A DNA stretch of 9,006 bases from UBA4124 sp052034745. Its GTDB lineage: Bacteria > Patescibacteriota > Minisyncoccia > Phycocordibacterales > UBA9973. The notes beneath the pieces are model-generated. The model saw only the letters and a program-made list of their open reading frames with translations, was not told where the DNA came from and did not search any database. The position numbers and the translations under genes were made by a program. The stretch's first letter is position 1; each line of letters begins with the position of its first letter. This document shows positions 1 through 5,797 of the stretch, piece by piece. The DNA lies in assembly GCA_052034745.1 (NCBI GenBank), contig JBPOIF010000022.1:1-9006 (forward strand). Reading direction: 5' to 3'.

Positions 1-185
1 ATGATATCGTTTTGGTTTTCAACGAATATTCTTTTCGAAAGAAAGGGATATTTTTGTGCACCACTTGAAGTCGAACTTAAAAAGACAAGCCGAACACAAA
101 TAATCAGCAAGAAGAGAGCGATTAGAGAGAGAAGAGAGATGATCAGTTTGTTGTTTTTGGGCCAAACGTACACATAAAACAGCAT
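1..185 (-). CDS. N-terminal part of a membrane protein, cut by the window edge
   Basis: Reading leftwards from an ATG at 185 there is an open frame to base 1 (61 full codons, no stop) starting MLFYVYVWPKNNK. A second hydrophobic helix follows at about residues 15-36 (LIISLLSLIALFLLIICVRL), then a polar stretch ending PFLSKRIFVENQND. The frame is open upstream to about 236, so a non-ATG start (TTG at 209 or 203) would lengthen the first hydrophobic segment (LRLLSIIG...). No Shine-Dalgarno motif helps choose. A strong promoter at 244-272 points into the gene. The layout suggests an N-terminal membrane anchor or hairpin before an outer-face domain that lies outside the window. The KYPFLSKRIFVEN segment faintly recalls CPR beta-lactamase-like serine hydrolases, but that is a guess. 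The longer overlapping frame at 19-315 runs back into the glycosyltransferase and looks spurious. Confidence 0.6.
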   Translation of the reverse strand, partial: MLFYVYVWPKNNKLIISLLSLIALFLLIICVRLVFLSSTSSGAQKYPFLSKRIFVENQNDI

Positions 186-243
186 ACCGATTATGGAAAG
201 CAATCGCAAGCCGAAAGAGGGGTGCAGAATGCAAATTTCCTAT

Positions 244-272
244 ATTATACCATATTAAAAGTATACTGTAAA
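244..272 (-). promoter_or_regulatory. Sigma70-type promoter for the leftmost membrane protein gene
   Basis: On the minus strand TTTACA (272-267) is followed by a 17-bp spacer and TATAAT (249-244). This is a five-of-six -35 and a perfect -10 at ideal spacing. The predicted +1 is near 237, about 50 nt before the ATG at 185. The -35 begins only 5 bp after the stop codon of the glycosyltransferase, so the downstream gene is transcribed independently of, or in addition to, the gtrA-glycosyltransferase unit. Confidence 0.75.
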
Positions 273-286
273 TGGTATTAATACCA
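273..286. promoter_or_regulatory. 14-bp perfect palindrome, possible operator
   Basis: TGGTATTAATACCA is its own reverse complement. It sits directly upstream of the -35 element of the minus-strand promoter and covers the stop codon of the glycosyltransferase. The half-site ATGGTAT recurs on the minus strand at 253-247, overlapping the -10. Repeated half-sites around a promoter suggest a regulator binding site. The region is AT-rich, so chance is possible. Confidence 0.35.
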
Positions 287-949
287 CAAAATGCACCAAA
301 GTGCTCGGACGCCATCCTGCCAGCGAACTTTCTTACCTTCTCTTATGGAGCGGCCGCTATAACTAATTGGAATCTCGGTATATCGAATTTTTTTGATTCT
401 TGCTATCTTCACTGTTATTTCTGGTTCTATCCCAAAACGGTTTTCAGTAAGTGATATATTTTTTAGGAGAGGAGATCGAAATGCTTTGTAACATGTTTCC
501 ATGTCTGTAATCGGAAGACCTGTTTTTATTTTTGTAAGCCAAGACAGTAATTTGTTTGCAAGATAGGTGTGAATAAAAAAATGTTCAGTTTTTTTCCCTA
601 TAAACCGAGAACCATAGACAACATCCGCAGTGTTGTTGATGATAGGGGAGATGAGCTCGCTTATCTCAGGAGGGCTATATTCGGTATCAGCATCTTGAAA
701 CACTACAATATCTCCTGTCGCGCAGGAGAGCCCTGTTCTGAGGGAGGCACCTTTTCCTTTATTGGTAGTGTGTCGCAAAAGAATCAATCCCTCTCGGTGC
801 GAAATAGAGTTTGTTGAGTTGTCAGACGAACCATCGTCAATGAGAATGATTTCTTTTTCGATAGGGAGAGCAAGGTCCATGATAGCTGTTACTACCTGAG
901 AGAGTGTTTTCGCCTCGTTAAAAAATGGGATGATAATAGAAACTTTCAT
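278..949 (-). CDS. Family 2 glycosyltransferase, DPM1/polyprenyl-phosphate sugar synthase type
   Basis: This 223-residue protein is a single GT-A domain that would transfer a sugar from a nucleotide donor to an acceptor, probably polyprenyl phosphate, at the cytoplasmic face of the membrane. The N-terminus VSIIIPFFNEAKTL is the family signature. IDDGSSD (37-43) is the nucleotide-binding acidic motif and QDADTEY (85-91) the metal-binding DxD region. GSRF (113-116), TDMETCYKAF (148-157) and the C-terminal SGRSIREGKKVRWQDG (198-213) are typical of DPM1/DPMS-like enzymes. There is no C-terminal membrane domain, so membrane attachment must be peripheral or through a partner. The start lies 3 bp after the stop of the gtrA-like gene. 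Pairing of a GtrA protein with a DPM-like transferase is common in lipid-linked sugar flipping and glycosylation. Sugar and acceptor cannot be told from the sequence. Confidence 0.92.
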   Translation of the reverse strand: MKVSIIIPFFNEAKTLSQVVTAIMDLALPIEKEIILIDDGSSDNSTNSISHREGLILLRHTTNKGKGASLRTGLSCATGDIVVFQDADTEYSPPEISELISPIINNTADVVYGSRFIGKKTEHFFIHTYLANKLLSWLTKIKTGLPITDMETCYKAFRSPLLKNISLTENRFGIEPEITVKIARIKKIRYTEIPISYSGRSIREGKKVRWQDGVRALWCILWY

Positions 950-952
950 ATA

Positions 953-1360
953 TTAAGGTTTCGTCATAAAGACTACTCGTTTATAAAAGAAATAACTTTC
1001 AACCGCAATCAATCCTGAAGTAAATATTTGCGCGAGAAGATACTGTAACGATAACGTTTCGGTAAACCAGTGCATCAGGTAGCCGTTCACCACAATATTT
1101 ATTCCTGTAAGGAAAAGGTATAAAAAAGCTTGGCGAGGTATTGCTACGGAAGATCTCTCTTGAAATGCCCAAAATTTTTGCAAGGTAAAACTTACAATCG
1201 AGGCAACAAGAAATGCAACCGTTGTTGAGAACAATAAAGAAGCGTTTAGTGTCTCATAGAAAAGTATGAGGATACAAAAATGAATGAGTGCTCCTGTTGT
1301 TCCAGAAACAATAAATCGAGTAATTGCAGATTTTTGGACAATAGAAAAGTGGTTTTTCAT
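953..1360 (-). CDS. GtrA-like four-helix membrane protein
   Basis: The product is about 135 residues starting MKNHFSIVQKSAITRF. Four hydrophobic helices can be seen: ITRFIVSGTTGALIHFCILILF, then LLFSTTVAFLVASIVSFTL, then AFLYLFLTGINIVVNGYLMHWF, then YLLAQIFTSGLIAVESYFF. The family hallmarks are the N-terminal RF.xSG.xGxx.H pattern, SFTLQKFWAF after helix 2 and FFYKRVVF at the end. GtrA proteins are thought to help move polyprenyl-linked sugars across the membrane, usually with a family 2 glycosyltransferase. One follows here after 3 bp, so the two should be one transcript. The frame stays open upstream to 1513, but that extension is charged, crosses the divergent promoter region and overlaps the opposite gene. 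I therefore take the ATG at 1360. No Shine-Dalgarno motif is present. Confidence 0.9.
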   Translation of the reverse strand: MKNHFSIVQKSAITRFIVSGTTGALIHFCILILFYETLNASLLFSTTVAFLVASIVSFTLQKFWAFQERSSVAIPRQAFLYLFLTGINIVVNGYLMHWFTETLSLQYLLAQIFTSGLIAVESYFFYKRVVFMTKP

Positions 1361-1433
1361 GGTGTGCGGGGTACTTGCCTCGGGTAATTGTATGATACAA
1401 TGTACGGGTATACTATCATAATAGTTTTTCTTT
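1361..1433. promoter_or_regulatory. Divergent intergenic promoter region with a 15-bp palindrome
   Basis: This 73-bp gap separates the minus-strand gtrA-like gene from the plus-strand gene at 1434, so both promoters must lie in or near it. On the plus strand TTGTAT (1388-1393), a 17-bp spacer and TACTAT (1411-1416) are a possible weak promoter, with TATACT at 1409-1414 as an overlapping alternative -10. On the minus strand TACAAT (1392-1387) is a possible -10 without a good -35. The palindrome ATTGTAT-G-ATACAAT (1387-1401) overlaps both candidates. A second inverted repeat, ACTAT-CATA-ATAGT, lies at 1412-1425. This arrangement would allow one regulator to control both directions; that is inference. 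Confidence 0.4.
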
Positions 1434-1826
1434 ATGTTTTTGTTTTTCAAGCGAAATCGACCAATTATTTTATTCTCAGGCCTCATCCTTCTTGTGGTAG
1501 CTCTTTCTCTCACCTCTATTTATTTTTATAGGAAGTATACGAAAGTATCTATTAGTTCAGCTCAAATATCTCAAAAAGAGGTGCAGTCTCTTGTCAAAGA
1601 AGTTTCTCGTCTCATGGTACTTCCTGAAGGAGAGACCCCAACAGTTGCAACCGTATCAGACCCTGATCTTCTCAAGGACCAAGAATTTTTCTTGAAAGCA
1701 AAAACAGGACATAAGGTTCTCATATTTACCAACGCAAAGATTGCAATCCTCTATGATCCCGGTATACGCAAGATCATAAATGTTGCCCCTCTTAATATAG
1801 GTGAAGGAACCAGTAGGGCTGAATAA
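1434..1826 (+). CDS. Membrane-anchored hypothetical protein of a CPR type
   Basis: The protein has 130 residues. A short basic N-terminus (MFLFFKRNRP) is followed by one hydrophobic helix at about 11-31. An outer-face domain follows, starting with a helical linker (about 40-62: QISQKEVQSLVKEVSRLM). The compact C-terminal part contains LPEGETPTVATVSDPDLLKDQEFF (64-86), KVLIFTNAKIAILYDP (94-109) and KIINVAP (113-119). I recall this pattern (TPTVATVSDP..LKDQ.FF..AK.G.KVLIF..AK.AILY.P...KII.VAP) from small conserved proteins of Parcubacteria and relatives, without a known function. The start is the first ATG and has no Shine-Dalgarno motif. It is followed after 42 bp, with no terminator, by the FKBP gene, so read-through into the exporter cassette is possible. 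Confidence 0.8.
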   Translation: MFLFFKRNRPIILFSGLILLVVALSLTSIYFYRKYTKVSISSAQISQKEVQSLVKEVSRLMVLPEGETPTVATVSDPDLLKDQEFFLKAKTGHKVLIFTNAKIAILYDPGIRKIINVAPLNIGEGTSRAE

Positions 1827-1848
1827 CTACTAGCCTCAAATCTCCTTA

Positions 1849-1870
1849 TATAGTATGCTAAAAATACTAT
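1849..1870 (+). promoter_or_regulatory. Candidate -10 and inverted repeat over the FKBP start
   Basis: TATAGT (1849-1854) would place +1 near 1861, only about 8 nt before the FKBP start codon. No convincing -35 is seen. ATAGTAT (1850-1856) and ATACTAT (1864-1870) form a 7-bp inverted repeat with a 7-nt spacer, and the second arm covers the first two bases of the ATG. It could be an operator or a small start-codon hairpin, or chance in AT-rich DNA. Confidence 0.3.
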
Positions 1871-2372
1871 GAAGTATGCATGGAGTATCTTTTTTATTGT
1901 TGTTATTGGTCTCGTTGTATGGTGGGCAAAGTCGGGCACTGTCGCCACACCTCTTCCCGAACCATCTCCCGTAGAGGCAACTGAGACTTTGGAAGAAGAT
2001 CTATCAACAGAAGAAGCACCCATTATAAAAACAAAAAAACAAACAAAAAACGGTATGACAATTGAAACAACAAAAGAAGGAACAGGAGAAGCAATCACAA
2101 ATGGAAAAACAGCAGTGGTTGATTATCTAGGGAAGTTGGTCGACGGTACGGTCTTTGATGCAAGCGCGCCTCGCGGACAGACATTTTCTTTTCCTCTTGG
2201 TGCGGGGATGGTCATCAAGGGATGGGACCAAGGGGTCCTCGGTATGAAAGTAGGAGAGACTCGAGTCCTTACGATTCCTCCTGAGCTTGCCTACGGCGCA
2301 CAAGGTGCTGGTGGAGTGATCCCTCCAAATGCAACGCTTATCTTTGAAGTTACACTTCAAGCAATCAAATAA
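1869..2372 (+). CDS. Membrane-tethered FKBP-type peptidyl-prolyl cis-trans isomerase
   Basis: The protein (167 residues) has an N-terminal signal-anchor helix (about 4-20), an acidic proline/glutamate-rich linker (27-51), a basic stretch (53-61) and one complete FKBP domain (about 62-167). The residues that line the FKBP12 active site are all there: Y86, F97-D98, F108, V115-I116, W119, Y142, I151 and F159. The motif VIKGWDQGVLGMKVGE is typical. It should catalyse proline isomerisation, and by topology it acts outside the cytoplasmic membrane. There is no lipobox cysteine, so it is anchored by the helix. Its stop (TAA, 2370-2372) is one base from the ATG of the adaptor gene, so the two are translationally coupled. 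This suggests the isomerase serves the exporter or its substrate. No gene symbol is given because several FKBP families have this layout. Confidence 0.95.
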   Translation: MKYAWSIFFIVVIGLVVWWAKSGTVATPLPEPSPVEATETLEEDLSTEEAPIIKTKKQTKNGMTIETTKEGTGEAITNGKTAVVDYLGKLVDGTVFDASAPRGQTFSFPLGAGMVIKGWDQGVLGMKVGETRVLTIPPELAYGAQGAGGVIPPNATLIFEVTLQAIK

Positions 2373-2373
2373 T

Positions 2374-3801
2374 ATGCAACACGTATTTTCGTTCGGGAAG
2401 AAAATAATAGAATGGTGGAAATCAAAACGTACCACCGTCAAAGGATTTATCGTCGTGGGTGTCGCGGTTGTTTTGTTGGTGGTTTTTGGGGGATCTTCTG
2501 ATCCTTTGGTAACCGAAACTGCGCTTCGACAAGATCTTTCTCGGACTGTTGCAGCAACAGGTGCTGTTGTCAGTACTACTGATTTGTCGCTTTCATTTCA
2601 AGAGACAAACTTGGTGCGCACTATATATGTTACCGTGGGTGACAAAGTACGAAAGGGGCAGATACTCGCAACACTCGAAAATAGCAGTGAAGCAGCCTCG
2701 GTTGCCTCTGCGCGGGGAGCGCTTCTTGCTGCTGAAGCTCGTGCACGAAAAACAGTTGAGGGAACCAGTGGTGATGAGGTGCGCAGTGCCGAAGTGGCAG
2801 TCCAAAGCGCCCGCCGTACACTCTTGTCGAGTGATCTTATTGCAAAAGATGAAGAAGGTCTCTCTGTTGGAGCACCTGATATCACCGGTGCGTACAATGG
2901 CTCTCTCGAGGGCGTCTATACAATCGAGTTCGATCGATCGATGAACGAAATCACTTTTGGAGGAATCGAACAGGGGAGAATGTCTGTCAGTACCACCCCA
3001 AAGGCGCTTGGGACAAAAGGTCTCCTCATTGCGTTTCCTGAAGGTGCCGCACGAAGTATCGGTACGCAGTGGTCTATCGAAATACCGAACAAAAATGGCG
3101 ATTCTTATATACAAAATCTCAACGCCTACAACGAAGCGTCTGCTGCGCTCGCGCTCAAAAAGACCGTCGCTCCTTCTGATGTCGACGTCTCACAAGCTGA
3201 TGTTGTTTCTGCACAGGCCTCTCTTGCCAGTGCTCAGGCTGCTTTTGAAAAGACAGTGATTCGCGCACCTTCTGATGGGACGGTTACCAAGATCGACGTG
3301 AAGCTCGGACAACTCGCAGAAGCATTTTCTCCGGTAATAAGCATCCAAGATGTTGGCAATCTCTACATCGAAGCAAATGTCAACGAGAGCAATATCTCGC
3401 ACGTGGTAGTGGGTCAACCTGTTTCAGTGACGTACGACGCGCTTGGAAGAGACAAAGTCTTTATGACCACGGTCTCGTCAGTAGATCTCGGGGCAACCGT
3501 TGTTGACGGTATCGTAAACTACAAAGTAAAAGCAGTGGTTCCTGATACGACAAATATACGATCAGGAATGACCGCAAATCTATCAATACAAACAGCGTTT
3601 GTTCCAAACTCTGTAGTCATTCCAGAAAGAGTTATTACTGTTTCAAAAGAAGGCGTGCAGTCAGTTGAGGTTCTTGTTGATGAGCGTAAAGGGCGTACCG
3701 AAAATCGTACGGTTACCACAGGGCTTGTCGGAGATGGAGGTTTGGTCGAGATAACTTCAGGACTTTCTGAAGGAGAGCGGGCTCTCTTTAGTGCAAAATA
3801 A
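2374..3801 (+). CDS. HlyD/MacA-type membrane fusion (adaptor) protein
   Basis: This 475-residue adaptor belongs to a MacAB-like ABC exporter. It has a basic N-terminus, a membrane anchor at about 23-39, and a first beta/lipoyl half (about 45-104, with VTVGDKVRKGQILATLE). Alanine-rich coiled-coil helices lie at about 105-155 and 252-295. The second lipoyl half reads IRAPSDGTVTKIDVKLGQ (296-313), followed by a beta-barrel domain (about 325-405) and a membrane-proximal C-terminal domain (about 410-475). Residues about 163-250 (TGAYNGSLEGVYTIEFD..., ending YIQNLNAYN) are an extra beta-rich insertion between the two coiled-coil helices, where MacA normally has only a hairpin tip. I chose the ATG at 2374, one base after the FKBP stop. 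An upstream in-frame ATG at 2329 would lie inside the FKBP gene and add a shadow sequence. The permease gene follows after 9 bp. Confidence 0.93.
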   Translation: MQHVFSFGKKIIEWWKSKRTTVKGFIVVGVAVVLLVVFGGSSDPLVTETALRQDLSRTVAATGAVVSTTDLSLSFQETNLVRTIYVTVGDKVRKGQILATLENSSEAASVASARGALLAAEARARKTVEGTSGDEVRSAEVAVQSARRTLLSSDLIAKDEEGLSVGAPDITGAYNGSLEGVYTIEFDRSMNEITFGGIEQGRMSVSTTPKALGTKGLLIAFPEGAARSIGTQWSIEIPNKNGDSYIQNLNAYNEASAALALKKTVAPSDVDVSQADVVSAQASLASAQAAFEKTVIRAPSDGTVTKIDVKLGQLAEAFSPVISIQDVGNLYIEANVNESNISHVVVGQPVSVTYDALGRDKVFMTTVSSVDLGATVVDGIVNYKVKAVVPDTTNIRSGMTANLSIQTAFVPNSVVIPERVITVSKEGVQSVEVLVDERKGRTENRTVTTGLVGDGGLVEITSGLSEGERALFSAK

Positions 3802-3810
3802 TTTTTTAGT

Positions 3811-5076
3811 ATGAGCCGTATCGACCGATTGAAGATAGACCTTCGTGTAGGGGGTTTTTTGGCAAAACGAGACATCAAACGCGCAAACAAGTGGACAACG
3901 ATTCTTATCGTGTTTGTTATGATGCTCACGTTTCTCAACCTTGTGGTGGTCAGCGGTATCCTCGTCGGTCTCATCCAGGGATCTGTTGAAGCAGACAAGA
4001 AGTACTCTTCTGGGGATATTTTGATTACGCCGTTTCTTAACAAGGCGTATATCGACCATACACCAGAGGTCGTTGCTGCAATCAAAACACTTCCAGACTT
4101 TTCTGCTGTTGCGGTTCGATACACGGGGAGCGCTCGTGTTGAGTCAAACTACCGAACGACACTGAAGCCGGGAGAACTTCGTGATGGAGCCGGGGCAACA
4201 CTCCTCGGTATCGACCCAAAAAATGAGGAAGCATTTTCTGGGATATCAAAGTTTGTTATCGAAGGAGATTTTATCGATGCAAACGATAGTGACAGTATCG
4301 TCATTGGGAAAAACTTGTTGTACAAGTACACCCCGATTGAATCCCCAGGGTTTCAGACACTCAAAGATGTATCGATTGGTTCTCGTATCAAGATCACTGT
4401 TGGTGGCGTCTCAAAAGAATACTTTTTGAAAGGGATTATTTCGAGCAAGGTTGATGCGTTTGATACTTCGGTCGTTATGGTTGATGCCGAAGCGCGCAAG
4501 CTCATCGGGCGCACTGATGTGAATGCAAATCAGATCGCGGTGATACTCAAGCCAGGTGTGGACCCTCTGATTTCCAAAGCGCAACTTCTTGCAAGTGGGC
4601 TCGATGAATACGGTCGCATACAGACACACGACGAAGCGCTTCCAAAGTTTCTCAAAGACATCGCAAACACTTTTGCGATTCTCGGCAACGCAATCAGCGC
4701 GATCGGTCTCGTGGTCGCTTCGATCACGATATTTATCGTTATCTTTGTGAACGCGATTACGCGACGACGTTTTATCGGTATCTTGAAGGGGATAGGGATT
4801 ACGCAGCGTGCAATCACGGTGTCGTATATTCTCCAGTCTATATTTTATGCGGTTGCGGGTTCGATCGTTGGGATGGTGATTGTGTTTGCACTTTTGAAGC
4901 CGTTTTTTGATGCAAATCCAATCGATTTTCCATTCTCAGATGGAATCCTCGTGGCGACGATCTCGGGGACATTTGGCCGAGCGTTTATATTGCTCCTTGC
5001 GACTATGGTTGCAGGATATATTCCCGCCCGTATCGTAATCAAACAAAACACCCTCAGCGCTATCTTGGGGAGATAA
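3811..5076 (+). CDS. MacB/FtsX-family ABC transporter permease
   Basis: The protein has 421 residues and the usual MacB layout: a cytoplasmic N-terminal stretch, TM1 (about 28-55), a large extracytoplasmic domain (about 57-285) and three C-terminal helices (about 287-315, 335-363, 377-408). The cytoplasmic loop NAITRRRFIGILKGIGITQRAI (314-335) is the coupling region characteristic of FtsX/MacB permeases, and the protein ends with the family-typical PARIVIKQNTLSAILGR. The periplasmic-type domain contains ATLLGIDPKNEEAF and FVIEGDF segments common in MacB core domains. With the adaptor 9 bp upstream and the ATPase 13 bp downstream it forms the membrane core of a mechanotransmission-type ABC system. 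Substrates of such systems range from peptides and lipoproteins to drugs, and none is indicated here. No Shine-Dalgarno motif precedes the start. Confidence 0.93.
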   Translation: MSRIDRLKIDLRVGGFLAKRDIKRANKWTTILIVFVMMLTFLNLVVVSGILVGLIQGSVEADKKYSSGDILITPFLNKAYIDHTPEVVAAIKTLPDFSAVAVRYTGSARVESNYRTTLKPGELRDGAGATLLGIDPKNEEAFSGISKFVIEGDFIDANDSDSIVIGKNLLYKYTPIESPGFQTLKDVSIGSRIKITVGGVSKEYFLKGIISSKVDAFDTSVVMVDAEARKLIGRTDVNANQIAVILKPGVDPLISKAQLLASGLDEYGRIQTHDEALPKFLKDIANTFAILGNAISAIGLVVASITIFIVIFVNAITRRRFIGILKGIGITQRAITVSYILQSIFYAVAGSIVGMVIVFALLKPFFDANPIDFPFSDGILVATISGTFGRAFILLLATMVAGYIPARIVIKQNTLSAILGR

Positions 5077-5089
5077 TATCATCACTATC

Positions 5090-5764
5090 ATGCTTGAAAT
5101 AAAAAATCTTTACAAAACATTCCAGAGCGGAGAAGGAGAAGTCCATGCAGTGGACGATGTGTCTTTTCTCGTTCCTGAGGGGCAGTTTGTGTCTATCACA
5201 GGGAGATCTGGTTCTGGGAAATCAACACTGTTGTACCAGCTCGGGCTCCTCGATCACCCTACTTCGGGGTCCATCTCTATCGATGGGGTGGAGGTCACCA
5301 ATCTTCCAAGTAAAGAGCGTACGCAGATACGTCTCCATGATTTGGGATATATTTTCCAAGACTACGCTATCTTGCCGACATTGACTTCTCTTGAAAATGT
5401 AATGGTCCCACTTCTTATGCAAGGACTCTCTGACAAAGAAGCGCACAAAAAAGCAGTTGCTGCACTTACTCGTGTGGGGCTCGGAGATCGATTGAACAAC
5501 CTTCCAGGGCAGCTCTCAGGAGGACAACAGCAACGTGTCGCGATTGCGCGCGCTATTGGGCACGGCCCAAAAATCATCTTTGCAGATGAACCAACTGCGA
5601 ACCTCGACTCTGAGACATCACGGACGGTTCTTGAAGCGTTTCTTGAACTCAACAAAGAAGGGCAGACCATCATCATGGTCACTCATGAGCCTGAGTATGC
5701 AGCGCTGACCCATCGCATCATCACCCTTGGGGATGGGAAACTCATCTCTGACAAGACCTTGTAA
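5090..5764 (+). CDS. MacB/LolD-type ABC transporter ATP-binding protein
   Basis: This 224-residue nucleotide-binding subunit is complete. Walker A is GRSGSGKST (38-46), the Q-loop glutamine is Q90 in YIFQDYAILPTLTSLENV, and the ABC signature is LSGGQQQR (142-149). Walker B with the catalytic glutamate is IIFADE (162-167), followed by the D-loop region (NLDS), and the switch histidine is H199 in MVTHEPEYA. The sequence DLGYIFQDYAILPTLTSLENV is typical of the MacB/LolD/FtsE-like branch. It should dimerise and power the permease encoded 13 bp upstream. A GGGGAG run lies at 5067-5072, too far (about 18 nt) from the start for a normal Shine-Dalgarno interaction. It is the last gene of the FKBP-adaptor-permease-ATPase cassette. 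No terminator is seen in the 33 bp to the next gene. Confidence 0.96.
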   Translation: MLEIKNLYKTFQSGEGEVHAVDDVSFLVPEGQFVSITGRSGSGKSTLLYQLGLLDHPTSGSISIDGVEVTNLPSKERTQIRLHDLGYIFQDYAILPTLTSLENVMVPLLMQGLSDKEAHKKAVAALTRVGLGDRLNNLPGQLSGGQQQRVAIARAIGHGPKIIFADEPTANLDSETSRTVLEAFLELNKEGQTIIMVTHEPEYAALTHRIITLGDGKLISDKTL

Positions 5765-5782
5765 TACAGGGATTTTTGACTT

Positions 5783-5791
5783 TGCTATACT
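5783..5791 (+). promoter_or_regulatory. Extended -10 promoter giving a predicted leaderless SIMPL mRNA
   Basis: TG-C-TATACT is an extended -10 element. Its last T is followed by 6 nt (ACAGGC) and then the ATG, so the usual +1 position falls on the A of the start codon. No good -35 lies 16-18 bp upstream, as is often true of extended -10 promoters. The argS promoter at 8532-8540 has the same geometry. Confidence 0.55.
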
Positions 5792-5797
5792 ACAGGC

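Noticed and set aside
19..315. 98-residue minus-strand frame overlapping the glycosyltransferase 3' end
   Set aside because: It starts inside the glycosyltransferase gene, crosses the consensus promoter and has no domain features. Another frame from 185 gives a better membrane protein.
1361..1513. N-terminal extension of the gtrA-like frame to an ATG at 1513
   Set aside because: It covers the divergent intergenic region and overlaps the opposite gene, and GtrA proteins normally begin near the MKNHF start.
2329..2373. Upstream ATG for the adaptor inside the FKBP gene
   Set aside because: It would add 15 residues translated from the FKBP coding sequence in another frame. The ATG at 2374, one base after the FKBP stop, is the natural coupled start.
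2593..3114. 173-residue minus-strand frame opposite the adaptor
   Set aside because: It is an antisense shadow with no family features and no promoter.
3519..4124. 201-residue minus-strand frame across the adaptor-permease junction
   Set aside because: It is rich in S, T and R with no domain pattern and lies opposite two clear genes, so it is a codon-usage shadow.
5776..5791. TTGACT followed by TATACT upstream of the SIMPL gene as a -35/-10 pair
   Set aside because: The spacing is only 4 bp, which cannot work. The extended -10 alone is the better reading.
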